Positions 26,108 through 34,055 of a stretch of 64,000 nt of DNA are shown here, piece after piece. This DNA comes from Streptomyces caniscabiei (GTDB taxonomy: Bacteria; Actinomycetota; Actinomycetes; Streptomycetales; Streptomycetaceae): assembly GCF_014930365.1 (NCBI RefSeq), contig NZ_JABXWI010000004.1, positions 558,001 through 622,000 on the forward strand, given 5' to 3'. Positions within the stretch are counted from its first letter, which is position 1. Every line of letters starts with the position of its first letter. A program made the translations under genes and the position numbers. The notes beneath the pieces were generated by a model, which searched no databases, was not told the DNA's origin, and saw only the letters and a list, made by a program, of their open reading frames with translations.

Positions 26108-26986
26108 GTGGACCTGACGATCCTCTACCGGGGCCCGCTCGCCTCCTGCGACTACGACTGCCCCTACTGCCCGTTCGCCAAGCGTCGCGACTCGACTGAG
26201 CGGCTGCGGGCCGACCGCGCGGCCCTGGAGCGTTTCACCGCCTGGGCCCGGGAACAGACAGGCGACCGACTGTCGGTGCTGTTCACGCCGTGGGGCGAGG
26301 GGCTGGTGCGCTCCTGGTACCGCAAGGCACTGGTCGAGCTCTCCCACCAGCCGCACATCGACCGGGTGGCGATCCAGACGAACCTGAGCTGCCGCACGGA
26401 ATGGCTGTCGGAGGCGGACCCGGACACGGTGGCCCTGTGGTGCACCTATCACCCCGGGCAGACCCCGTACGAGCGGTTCCTCGGCAAGGCGCTGCGACTC
26501 GTCGCGAACGGGATCCGCTTCAGCGTGGGGATCGTCGGCCTGCCCGAGCACCTGGAGCACGCCCGACGGCTGCGCCGGGAGCTGCCGGAGCAGGTGTACC
26601 TCTGGGTGAACGCAGCCGAGGGACACACCTACACCGACGAGGAGGCCGCGCTCTGGACCGAGTTGGACCCCCTCTTCCCCTTCAGCCGCCACCCCCACCG
26701 CTCGGCGGGCCGCGCCTGCCGCACGGGCTCCACGGTGGTGTCGGTGGACGGGGACGGCACGGTGCGGCGCTGCCACTTCGTCAGGACCGAACTGGGCAAC
26801 CTCTACGACGGATCCTTCCGTACGGCACTCGCGCCCCGCCCCTGCCCGTTGTCCGTGTGCGACTGCCACATCGGCTACGTCCACCTCGAAACGCTGCCCC
26901 TGTACGACGTCTTCGCGGGTGGCGTCCTGGAACGCGTGCCGACGCCGGCGGCGCGAGAAGGAACCGGAAGGCGAGTGAGTCCATGA
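26108..26986 (+). CDS. STM4011-family radical SAM enzyme
   Basis: A 292-residue radical SAM enzyme. Cys14, Cys18 and Cys21 ('CDYDCPYC') are the cluster ligands, near the very N-terminus as in short-form rSAM enzymes. 'VLFTPWGEGLV' is the likely SAM-binding strand. The C-terminal third is Cys-rich: 'GRACRTGST', 'GTVRRCHFVR' and 'CPLSVCDCHIGYVHL', the spacing of an auxiliary iron-sulfur cluster region like SPASM/twitch domains. Such domains are common in enzymes that modify peptides. It starts at a GTG 7 bp after the STM4012 stop. Its stop overlaps the ATG of the thioesterase remnant. Confidence 0.86.
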   Translation: MDLTILYRGPLASCDYDCPYCPFAKRRDSTERLRADRAALERFTAWAREQTGDRLSVLFTPWGEGLVRSWYRKALVELSHQPHIDRVAIQTNLSCRTEWLSEADPDTVALWCTYHPGQTPYERFLGKALRLVANGIRFSVGIVGLPEHLEHARRLRRELPEQVYLWVNAAEGHTYTDEEAALWTELDPLFPFSRHPHRSAGRACRTGSTVVSVDGDGTVRRCHFVRTELGNLYDGSFRTALAPRPCPLSVCDCHIGYVHLETLPLYDVFAGGVLERVPTPAAREGTGRRVSP

Positions 26987-27383
26987 CCTCAGCGGTCGAC
27001 AGCGGTCCGTGGCTGCGGAACTACCGACCCGCGCCGGATGCTCCGGTGCGGCTGCTGTGTCTGCCGCACGCGGGCGGTTCGGCGAGCGCCTACCACCCCA
27101 TGACGCCGGCGCTCGCCCCGGCGGCCGATGTGCTGGCCGCGCAGTACCCGGGGCGCCAGGACCGTTACGCCGAGCCGCCGTCGTCGAGCGTCCGGGAGCT
27201 GGCCGAGCGGATCGCCGAGGCCGTCTCCGGCGACGACGCCCGGCCGCTAGGGCCCTTCTGATGGATCTCCGTGGGAGAAGGAGCGGCGTTCGGTGCGTGC
27301 GCTCGGCGTGCGGCGTGGAGGGTCTACCTCAACGAGCGGCCGGAGGAGGTCGTCGACGTCGTACGGCGGCACCTGGGGCTGTA
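26983..27383 (+). pseudogene. Remnant type II thioesterase
   Basis: An intact N-terminus (ATG 26983, overlapping the STM4011 stop) reads 92 residues of a type II thioesterase ('LLCLPHAGGSASAYHPM', 'AAQYPGRQDRYAEPP', 'SVRELAERIAEAV'). It stops at 27261, just where the 'GHSMG' nucleophile elbow should begin. About 60 bp of unrelated sequence follows. The frame then shows a typical thioesterase C-terminus, 'YLNERPEEVVDVVRRHLGL', to a stop at 27383. The middle, about 130 residues holding the catalytic Ser, Asp and His, has been deleted. The gene is non-functional as a hydrolase. Confidence 0.8.
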
Positions 27384-27457
27384 GCCGGGCGAGGCCTGTG
27401 GGAAGGGCGGACCCGAAGCCGGGGGACACGTGGCCCCGAACCCGGGGACCCGGGGCC

Positions 27458-28201
27458 TCACACCCGCCAGCTGTAGCGCCGCTCCGGGCGCCCGGCCACG
27501 CCGTAGCGCAGGGAGACGTCCGCGCTGCCGGTGCCGTGGAAGTACTCCAGGTAGCGGCGGGCGCTGACCCGGGAGATGCCCGTGAGGGTGGCGCACTCGG
27601 TGGCGGAGAGGGTGCCGTCGGCGGCGCGCAGGGTGGCCTCGATCAGCTCGGCGGTCTCCACGCTCATGCCCTTGGGCAGGGCGCCGGCCGTCGACGCCGG
27701 CGCGGTGGCTCCGGCGAGGACCCGGTCGACGTCGGCCTGGCCGCGGACGACGGTGGTGAGCAGTCGGCCCCGCTGGGCGGCGTACCGCTGGAGCCGGGAG
27801 CGCAGCTCCTCGAACTCGAAGGGCTTGAGGAGGTAGTCGACGACGCCGTGGCGGACCGCGCCGCGCACGCTGTCGGCCTCCCGGGCGGCGCTGATGACCA
27901 TGACGTCGCAGTCGTGTCCGGCAGTGCGCAGCCGGGGTATGACGTCGAGGCCGAAGCCGTCGGGGAGATAGAGGTCGAGGAGGACGAGGTCGGGGCGGAG
28001 CTCGTCGACGGCGGCGACGGCCTGCTCACCGGTGCTGGCGACGCCGACGACGTGGAACGGCTCGACGCGCTCGACGAAGGTGCGGTGGACCCGGGCCACC
28101 ATGAAGTCGTCGTCGACCACGAGCACGTCGATGGTGCCGGGCGTCCCGCTCTGGGCGGACGGCCCGCTGCTCGTGCCGGGCGGGCTGCTCGTGCCGGTCA
28201 T
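27458..28201 (-). CDS. CitB/DcuR-family response regulator
   Basis: A 247-residue regulator. The receiver (about 24-145) has acidic 'VLVVDDDFMVAR', phospho-acceptor Asp76 in 'DLVLLDLYLPDGFG', 'VMVISAAREADS' and Lys in 'DYLLKPFEFEELRSRL'. The output region (about 185-240) is a winged-helix DNA-binding domain, 'LSATECATLTGISRVSARRYLEYF', as in the CitB/DpiA/DcuR group that responds to di- or tricarboxylates. Its ATG overlaps the sensor kinase stop by 4 bp. The adjacent divergent TctCBA genes point to a tricarboxylate transport role. The weak inverted repeat 27432-27457 abuts the stop. Confidence 0.9.
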   Translation of the reverse strand: MTGTSSPPGTSSGPSAQSGTPGTIDVLVVDDDFMVARVHRTFVERVEPFHVVGVASTGEQAVAAVDELRPDLVLLDLYLPDGFGLDVIPRLRTAGHDCDVMVISAAREADSVRGAVRHGVVDYLLKPFEFEELRSRLQRYAAQRGRLLTTVVRGQADVDRVLAGATAPASTAGALPKGMSVETAELIEATLRAADGTLSATECATLTGISRVSARRYLEYFHGTGSADVSLRYGVAGRPERRYSWRV

Positions 28202-29874
28202 GGTGTCGCTCCTTCCGCCACCGCGTCGGCGAGGTGGCTGACGGTCATGCGGGCGGTGAACATGGCCCCGTCGGGGGTGTTGGTCACCGAGATCTCCCCG
28301 CCGTGGCGTTCGCACACCAGGCGGGTGAGGGCCAGGCCGATGCCGCGTTCGCCTTCCCGGGCGGCCTTGGTGGTGAATCCGTGGGAGAAGACCTCGCGGG
28401 CGAGTTCGGGGGCCACGCCGGGGCCCGAGTCGCGGACGACGATCTCCACGCTGGAGGCGTCCTGGCGCAGCTCCACCTCGACCCAGGCCTCACGGGCGCC
28501 GGTGCCGGTCCAGCGGTCGGGGTCGTCGGGTGCTGTCGTGGTGGCGGCCGCGTCCATGGCGTTGTCGACGAGGTTGCCGACGACGGTCGCCACGTCGGCG
28601 GCGTCCTCGGGGGCGAGCCGGTCGAGGTTGGTGGCGTCGGAGATCCGCAGGGTGACCCGGCGTTCGGCGGCCAGCGAGGTCTTCGCCGTGAGCAGGGCGG
28701 CGACGGCGGTGTCGCGGACGCGGCGGCTGAGGGTGACGTCGAGGGAGTGGCGGTGCCGGCTCAGCGCCCGGATGTAGTGGACGACCTCGTCCTGCTCGCC
28801 GATCTGGATGAGCCCGGAGATGGTGTGGAGCTGGTTGGCGAACTCGTGGGCCTGGGCGCGCAGCAGCTCGGAGGAGCTGCGGAAGGAGCCGATCTCGCGT
28901 TCGAGGCGGGCCAGTTCGGTGCGGTCCCGGAGCGTGGTGACGGAGCCGAGGTGGCGGCCGTCCTTGGTGACGGTCATCCGGTTCATCACCAGGACCCGGC
29001 CCCGGCGGATCACGACCTCGTCGCGCTGGTGGGGCGCCTCCTCCTGGGCCCCCGCGAGGACGTCCCGCAGCCGTCCCTCGACGCCGAGGTCGGTGAGGCT
29101 CTTGCCGACGCAGTCCTCGGGCAGGTCCAGCAGGCGCCGGCCCATCTCGTTGACGAGGGTGAGCCGGTGGTGGGGGTCGAGGGCGATCACGCCCTCGGCG
29201 ATGCCGTACAGCATGGCCTCGCGGTGTTCGGCGAGGCCGGCGATCTCCTGGGGCTCCAGGCCGAGGGTCTGCCGTTTGACGCGGCGGGCGAGCAGCCAGG
29301 AGCCGACGAGGCCGAGGCCGCTGGCGATGCCGAGGTAGGCGAGCAGGTAGGAGGAGGCGCCGCTGAGGCGCTGCCACACGGTGGGGGACGCCTCACCGAT
29401 CATGACGGTGCCCAGCAGCATGCCGAGGTTGTCGTCGGTCGTCGCGCCGAGCACGGGAACCTGGGCCACCAGCTCGCGGCTGCCGTCCAGGGTCAGTGAG
29501 CCGGACCAGCCCCGGCCCGCGACGGCGCCCTCGCCCACCGGCATCGGGTCGCCGATCGCCGTGGGGTCGGTGGAGCTGACGATCCGGCCGTCGGCGTCGG
29601 CGACGGTGACCGAGGTGACCCCGGACTGGGTCTGGGTGGAGTTGACCAGGGGGGCCAGCGCCTCGTGCGCGACGGGCCGCGCGAGGCGGTCCCGGACCAA
29701 GGGGTTGGCGGCGAGCTGCTCGGCGAGCGCGGTGACCCGGCGGCCCTCGACCCGGTTGAAGGTGGCCGCCGACTGTGTGAGCGAGACCGCCGCGACCGCC
29801 AGCAGCACCACCACGACGATGGCGAGCTGGAGGACCAGCATCTCGCCTGCGAGGGTATGGCGACGGAACACCAC
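28198..29874 (-). CDS. CitA/DcuS-family sensor histidine kinase
   Basis: A 558-residue kinase from the GTG at 29874. Two membrane helices ('LVLQLAIVVVVLLAVAAVSL' near the start and 'SYLLAYLGIASGLGLVGSWLLA' near 175) bracket a periplasmic PAS-like/Cache ligand domain with 'TSVTVADADGRIVSSTDP'. A cytoplasmic PAS domain follows, then the SpoB-type phospho-acceptor motif 'RAQAHEFANQLHTISGL' and a HATPase domain ('NLVDNAMDAA', 'DSGPGV', 'GERGIGLAL'). These are the marks of citrate/C4-dicarboxylate sensors. A longer reading to a TTG at 29988 would place two 12-residue repeats at the N-terminus. The ribosome-binding site is weak, so the start is uncertain. Confidence 0.85.
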   Translation of the reverse strand: MVFRRHTLAGEMLVLQLAIVVVVLLAVAAVSLTQSAATFNRVEGRRVTALAEQLAANPLVRDRLARPVAHEALAPLVNSTQTQSGVTSVTVADADGRIVSSTDPTAIGDPMPVGEGAVAGRGWSGSLTLDGSRELVAQVPVLGATTDDNLGMLLGTVMIGEASPTVWQRLSGASSYLLAYLGIASGLGLVGSWLLARRVKRQTLGLEPQEIAGLAEHREAMLYGIAEGVIALDPHHRLTLVNEMGRRLLDLPEDCVGKSLTDLGVEGRLRDVLAGAQEEAPHQRDEVVIRRGRVLVMNRMTVTKDGRHLGSVTTLRDRTELARLEREIGSFRSSSELLRAQAHEFANQLHTISGLIQIGEQDEVVHYIRALSRHRHSLDVTLSRRVRDTAVAALLTAKTSLAAERRVTLRISDATNLDRLAPEDAADVATVVGNLVDNAMDAAATTTAPDDPDRWTGTGAREAWVEVELRQDASSVEIVVRDSGPGVAPELAREVFSHGFTTKAAREGERGIGLALTRLVCERHGGEISVTNTPDGAMFTARMTVSHLADAVAEGATP

Positions 29875-30175
29875 GACGGACTCTTCTCTCGTGCCGACGC
29901 CGCCCGGGGCGTCCCGATCTTCTCTCGTGCCGACGCCGCCCGGGGCGTCTCGCGGCCGGGGTGCGGCCTTGTGCGGTGGGTCGCACAATCATGGCGCCCG
30001 CGTGCGATCCGGGAAAGGGAGGTGTGGGGGACGTGCCCATAAGGTGACAGGGGCCGTGACCACTACGACCACAACCTCCGTTGCTTCCGCAAGGGCGTCA
30101 GGACCGTCTCGCGCGGGCACGATGTGGCCCAGGTCACCCTTCCCCCCTCGACCCGACCGACAGGTGGTGGCATTC
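29875..30175. other. Divergent regulatory region of the tct locus
   Basis: About 300 bp separates the sensor kinase and tctC, which read outward. It holds the 36-bp duplicated block at its left end. Nothing else is clear: no gene and no obvious palindrome. The response-regulator binding site and both promoters are expected here. Confidence 0.5.
29882..29949. repeat. 36-bp-period direct repeat at the sensor kinase start
   Basis: A 32-bp block (29882-29913) recurs at 29918-29949 with only 4 bases between, giving a 36-bp or 12-codon period. It lies immediately upstream of the proposed GTG. If the longer kinase start is used, it codes for two copies of DAPGGVGTREx(x). Otherwise it is a duplicated leader or operator. 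Confidence 0.85.
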
Positions 30176-31159
30176 GTGCAGCTGCGCACCCCGTTCGCCC
30201 TGCTCGGGGCGGCCGTGCTCGTGCTCGTGGGACCGCCCCTGCTGACCACCGGCGGCGGCGGAGAGTCCGGCACCCAGATACCCGGTCTGCGTTTCATGGT
30301 GCCGAACACCCCGGGCGGCGGCTACGACATCACGGCGCGGACGGCCGCGAAGAACGCCGAGGACGCCGGGCTCACCCACAACATCGAGGTGTTCAACCTG
30401 CCCGGTGCCGGGGGCACGGTCGGTCTGAGCCGGCTGGTGAGCGAGCACGGCAACGGCAGGCTCGCGATGTCGATGGGGCTCGGTGTCGTCGGCGCCGTCC
30501 GCTCCAACGACGCGCCGAAGACCCTCGCCGACACCACCCCGATCGCCCGCCTCACCGAGGAACAGGACGTCGTGGTGGTCGCCAAGGACTCCCCGTACAA
30601 GACGATCGACGAACTCGTCGGGGCCTGGAAGGACGACCCGGGGAAGCTGCCGGTGGGCGGGGGTTCGGCGCCGGGCGGGCCCGACCATCTGGCGCCGATG
30701 CTGATGGCGCAGGCCGCCGGGATCGCGCCGAAGGACGTCAACTACATCCCGTTCGACGGCGGCGGTGAGCTGCTTGCCTCGATCCTGGGCGACAAGGTCG
30801 CCTTCGGGGTGTCCGGGGTCGGCGAGTACCTGGACCAGATCAAGGCGGGCGAGCTGCGGCTGCTCGCGGTGACCGGCCCGAAGCGGGTGGCCGGGCTGGA
30901 CGCGCCGACCCTCCAGGAGGCGGGCTACGACGTGAACTTCACCAACTGGCGCGGCATCGTCGCCCCGCCCGGCCTCACCGAGGCCGAGCGCGACAAGCTC
31001 ACCCGGCTGATCGAGGAGCTGCACGACTCGCCGGAGTGGCGGCAGTCGCTGAAGCGACACGGCTGGGACGACGCGTTCCTCACCGGCGAGAAGTTCGGCG
31101 ACTTCCTCGACGCCCAGGACAGGCGCGTGGTGTCGGTGCTGAAGGAGCTCGGGCTGTGA
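30176..31159 (+). CDS. tctC: TctC-type solute-binding protein of a tripartite tricarboxylate transporter
   Basis: A 327-residue exported binding protein. The signal sequence runs through about residue 25 ('LGAAVLVLVGPPLLTT'), then a Gly/Ser-rich stretch. The mature protein has the TctC (Bug) hallmark 'PNTPGGGYDITARTAA', 'GAGGTVGLSRLV', 'VVVVAKDSPYKTIDELV' and 'PPGLTEAERDKLTRLI'. Binding proteins of this family capture citrate or related carboxylates for the TctAB membrane part, driven by an ion gradient. The GTG at 30176 was chosen because the signal peptide begins there and AGGTGG lies upstream. It overlaps tctB by 4 bp. Confidence 0.9.
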   Translation: MQLRTPFALLGAAVLVLVGPPLLTTGGGGESGTQIPGLRFMVPNTPGGGYDITARTAAKNAEDAGLTHNIEVFNLPGAGGTVGLSRLVSEHGNGRLAMSMGLGVVGAVRSNDAPKTLADTTPIARLTEEQDVVVVAKDSPYKTIDELVGAWKDDPGKLPVGGGSAPGGPDHLAPMLMAQAAGIAPKDVNYIPFDGGGELLASILGDKVAFGVSGVGEYLDQIKAGELRLLAVTGPKRVAGLDAPTLQEAGYDVNFTNWRGIVAPPGLTEAERDKLTRLIEELHDSPEWRQSLKRHGWDDAFLTGEKFGDFLDAQDRRVVSVLKELGL

Positions 31160-31701
31160 CGACGGAGACGGACACCACCGGCACTCCCCCGGCGCCCGGG
31201 CCCGAACGGCGTTCCTGGCTGCGCGACCACTCCGAGCTCGGCGTCTGCGTCCTGCTGCTGGCGCTCGGCGTCCTGGTCCTGACGGACGCGCTCACCATGG
31301 ACGTCGACATCGCGCAGCGCGGTCCGGTCGGCCCGAGGACCGTGCCGATCGTGGTCGGCGGCGGTCTGCTGCTGATCGCCGCGCTGCTCGCGGTGGACGT
31401 GCTGCGCGGCGGCCGGGGTGAGGCGGAGAGCGGCGAGGACATCGATCTGTCCGAGCCCGCCGACTGGCGCACGGTCCTGCTGCTGGCCGGGGTGTTCCTC
31501 GGCGCGGCCGTCCTGATCGAACCGCTCGGCTTCCCCATATCCGGCGCCCTGCTGTTCTGGGGCGCGGCCTACGCCCTCGGCAGCCGGCACCTCGACCGTG
31601 ATCCGCTGATCGCGGCCGTCATCTCCCTGGTCACCTACGCGGTGTTCAACAACCTGCTCGGGGTGCCGCTGCCCGGCGGTCCGCTGATGGGAGTGCTCTG
31701 A
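31156..31701 (+). CDS. tctB: TctB small membrane subunit
   Basis: A 181-residue protein with four hydrophobic helices ('[14 protein letters not shown]', '[16 protein letters not shown]', '[14 protein letters not shown]', '[15 protein letters not shown]') and an Asp/Glu-rich loop. This matches the short TctB subunit that partners the large TctA permease. The GTG overlaps the tctC stop (GTGA), and tctA begins one base after the tctB stop, so all three are coupled. Confidence 0.85.
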   Translation: MTTETDTTGTPPAPGPERRSWLRDHSELGVCVLLLALGVLVLTDALTMDVDIAQRGPVGPRTVPIVVGGGLLLIAALLAVDVLRGGRGEAESGEDIDLSEPADWRTVLLLAGVFLGAAVLIEPLGFPISGALLFWGAAYALGSRHLDRDPLIAAVISLVTYAVFNNLLGVPLPGGPLMGVL

Positions 31702-31702
31702 C

Positions 31703-33202
31703 ATGGACGCCTTCAGCTCCCTCATGGACGGTTTCGGTACGGCCCTGACCCCGATCAACATCCTGTGGGCCGCGATCGGTGTCCTGCTGGGCACGGCGAT
31801 CGGGGTGCTGCCCGGGATCGGGCCCGCCATGGCGGTGGCACTGCTGCTGCCGGTGACGTACGGGCTGAACCCGGTCGGCGCGTTCATCATGTTCGCGGGC
31901 ATCTACTACGGGGCGATGTTCGGCGGCTCGACGACCTCGATCCTCCTCAACACCCCCGGGGAGAGCGCGGCCGTGGTCGCGGCCATGGAGGGCAACCCCA
32001 TGGCCAAGTCCGGGCGGGGCGCGCAGGCGCTGGCGGCGGCCGCCATCGGGCACTTCGCGGGCGGCATGATCGGCACGGTCCTGCTGGTGGCGCTGGCGCC
32101 GAAGGTCGCCGAGCTGGCCGTGGACATCGGAGCCCCGGACTACTTCGCGATCATGGTGCTGGCGTTCATCGCCGTGACGTCCGTCCTCGGCTCGTCCCGC
32201 ATCCGGGGCCTGGCCTCCCTCCTGATCGGCCTGACGATCGGGCTGGTGGGCCTGGACCAGATGACCGGCCAGCAGCGGCTGACCTTCGGCTCCCTCCAGC
32301 TCGCCGACGGGGTGGACGTGGTGATCGTCGCGGTGGGTCTCTTCGCCATCGGCGAGGCGCTGTGGGTCGCCGCCCACCTGCGGCGCAGCCCGCCCGAACC
32401 GATCCCGGTGGGCCTGCCGTGGCTGGGCCGCTCCGATGTGAAACGGAGCTGGAAGTCCTGGGCACGCGGCCCGTTCATCGGCTTCCCGTTCGGCGCGATC
32501 CCGGCGGGCGGCGCCGAGATCCCCACGTTCCTGTCGTACGTAACCGAGAAGCGGCTCTCCCGGCACAAGGACGAGTGGGGCAAGGGCGCCATCGAGGGCG
32601 TCGCGGGCCCGGAGTCGGCGGCGTCGGCCTCGGCGGCGGGCACCCTCGTCTCCATGCTGACCTTGGGCCTGCCGACCACGGCGGTCGCGGCGGTGATGCT
32701 GGCCGCGTTCCAGCAGTACGGCATCCAGCCCGGCCCGCTGCTCTTCGAACGCGAGCCGGACCTGGTGTGGGGCCTGATCGCCTCCCTCTTCGTCGGCATG
32801 GTCCTCCTGCTCGCCCTCAACCTGCCGCTGGCCCCGCTGTGGGCGAAGCTGCTGCGCATCCCGCGGCCGTACCTCTACGCGGGGATCCTGTTCTTCGCGG
32901 CGGTCGGCGCGTACGCGGTCGGCGGCGAGGTGATCGACCTGGTGATCCTGCTGGTCATCGGCCTGATCGGGTTCGGCATGCGCCGCTACGGCCTGCCGGT
33001 GCTGCCCGCCGTGATCGGCGTGATCCTCGGCCCCAACGCCGAGCAGCAGCTGCGCCGGGCCCTCCAGATCAGCGACGGCAGCGTCACCGGCCTGGTGAAC
33101 ACACCGTTCTCGGTGACGGTGTACGTGATCATCGCCTTGCTGCTGGCGTGGCCGCTGCTGAGGCGACTCGTCACCCGCGGGCGCGGGACCGAGGCGGGGT
33201 GA
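31703..33202 (+). CDS. tctA: TctA large permease subunit
   Basis: A 499-residue, about 12-helix permease. It carries the TctA signatures '[24 protein letters not shown]', '[20 protein letters not shown]', '[18 protein letters not shown]' and '[36 protein letters not shown]', given here in pieces, in the expected order. The Gly/Ser/Pro-rich motifs form the substrate and ion path. It completes a full tripartite carboxylate uptake system with tctC and tctB, probably controlled by the divergent CitA/CitB-type pair. Confidence 0.93.
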   Translation: MDAFSSLMDGFGTALTPINILWAAIGVLLGTAIGVLPGIGPAMAVALLLPVTYGLNPVGAFIMFAGIYYGAMFGGSTTSILLNTPGESAAVVAAMEGNPMAKSGRGAQALAAAAIGHFAGGMIGTVLLVALAPKVAELAVDIGAPDYFAIMVLAFIAVTSVLGSSRIRGLASLLIGLTIGLVGLDQMTGQQRLTFGSLQLADGVDVVIVAVGLFAIGEALWVAAHLRRSPPEPIPVGLPWLGRSDVKRSWKSWARGPFIGFPFGAIPAGGAEIPTFLSYVTEKRLSRHKDEWGKGAIEGVAGPESAASASAAGTLVSMLTLGLPTTAVAAVMLAAFQQYGIQPGPLLFEREPDLVWGLIASLFVGMVLLLALNLPLAPLWAKLLRIPRPYLYAGILFFAAVGAYAVGGEVIDLVILLVIGLIGFGMRRYGLPVLPAVIGVILGPNAEQQLRRALQISDGSVTGLVNTPFSVTVYVIIALLLAWPLLRRLVTRGRGTEAG

Positions 33203-33217
33203 GCGGCGGCCGTGCGC

Positions 33218-33742
33218 TCAGCTCGCGCCCCGCTCCGCCTCCTCGTGCAGGAACGCGGTGATCTGCCCGGCGATGTCCGCGCGGCCCGGGGCGCCCGCCG
33301 GGTCGAGGAGGTCCTCGTCCACGCCGATGCCGCCGGACCACAGGTACCGCTCGGTCCACTCCTCGTCGGCACGCAGCTGGACCTGGATGTCGAACTGGGT
33401 GAGGTGGGCCTCCGGGGCGGCCGCGTACAGGACGGAGGTGGCGCGGCGCAGCGGGTAGAGGTCGAAGCCCTCGATGAACTTGGAGTTGCGCCAGTCGAGG
33501 AAGGCGCTCTCGCCGTCGGGGCCGGTGCGGATGTCGAGCTGGCCGTCCTCCAGGTGGAGGCCGACGTGGTCGCCGCCCCGGTTCTCCACGGTGACCCGGA
33601 ACCGGAAGTACGTCAGGCCCTCGGCGGCGTCGTCACGGCCCCGTGGCGGCTCGGCGCACTCCACTCCGTGGACGCGCACACGCAGGCCGGCCAGATCGCC
33701 GTCGTACTCCTGCCAGTCCCCGATCACGTTGGGCTCGCGCAC
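33218..33742 (-). CDS. Hypothetical beta-rich protein
   Basis: A 174-residue protein with no signal peptide or membrane helix. It reads as a beta-sandwich: 'LAGLRVRVHGVECAEPP', 'LTYFRFRVTVENRGGDHVGLHLEDGQLDIRTG', 'FDLYPLRRATSVLYAA', 'LTQFDIQVQLR'. It has many acidic residues and a helical C-terminus. I do not recognise the family. The GTG at 33742 follows AGAGGTGG; GTG 33757 and the more distant ATG 33799 are alternatives. It is convergent with tctA, 15 bp apart. Confidence 0.6.
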   Translation of the reverse strand: MREPNVIGDWQEYDGDLAGLRVRVHGVECAEPPRGRDDAAEGLTYFRFRVTVENRGGDHVGLHLEDGQLDIRTGPDGESAFLDWRNSKFIEGFDLYPLRRATSVLYAAAPEAHLTQFDIQVQLRADEEWTERYLWSGGIGVDEDLLDPAGAPGRADIAGQITAFLHEEAERGAS

Positions 33743-34055
33743 CGTCCACCTCTCCACATCGGCGGGACACCTCCCGCGTCGCGCGCACCACAGTGCCACA
33801 CCCGTCGGAGGTCCGGATCCGGGGCATCACCGCCGGTCAGAGGTGATCAAGCCGTGGGCAGCGACGATTCCCGGGAGGGTCCCACGAAGGAGGTCGCCCA
33901 CGTGCCGCACATCACGTTCACGGCCCACAGTGCGGATGCGGGGAGGCCGACTTGCCGATTCCGCGGGCGGGCTTCGGCGCCGTACGCTACGTTCGATCAC
34001 CGCCGGTTGGCGCACCGTCGGCGAGGTCGCGTGCAGGGAAGGTTCTGAGCGTCGC
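33743..34055. other. 313-bp gap between divergent genes
   Basis: No convincing gene. An AAGGAGG run at 33887-33893, followed 8 bp later by a GTG (33902), opens a 48-codon frame ending at 34048. Its composition is not clearly coding. Promoters for both neighbours should lie here, but none can be fixed. Confidence 0.4.

Noticed and set aside
33902..34048. 48-codon frame with AAGGAGG upstream
   Set aside because: Good ribosome site, but the product is Arg/His-rich without recognisable homology and codon bias fades along it. Kept only as a note in the intergenic entry.
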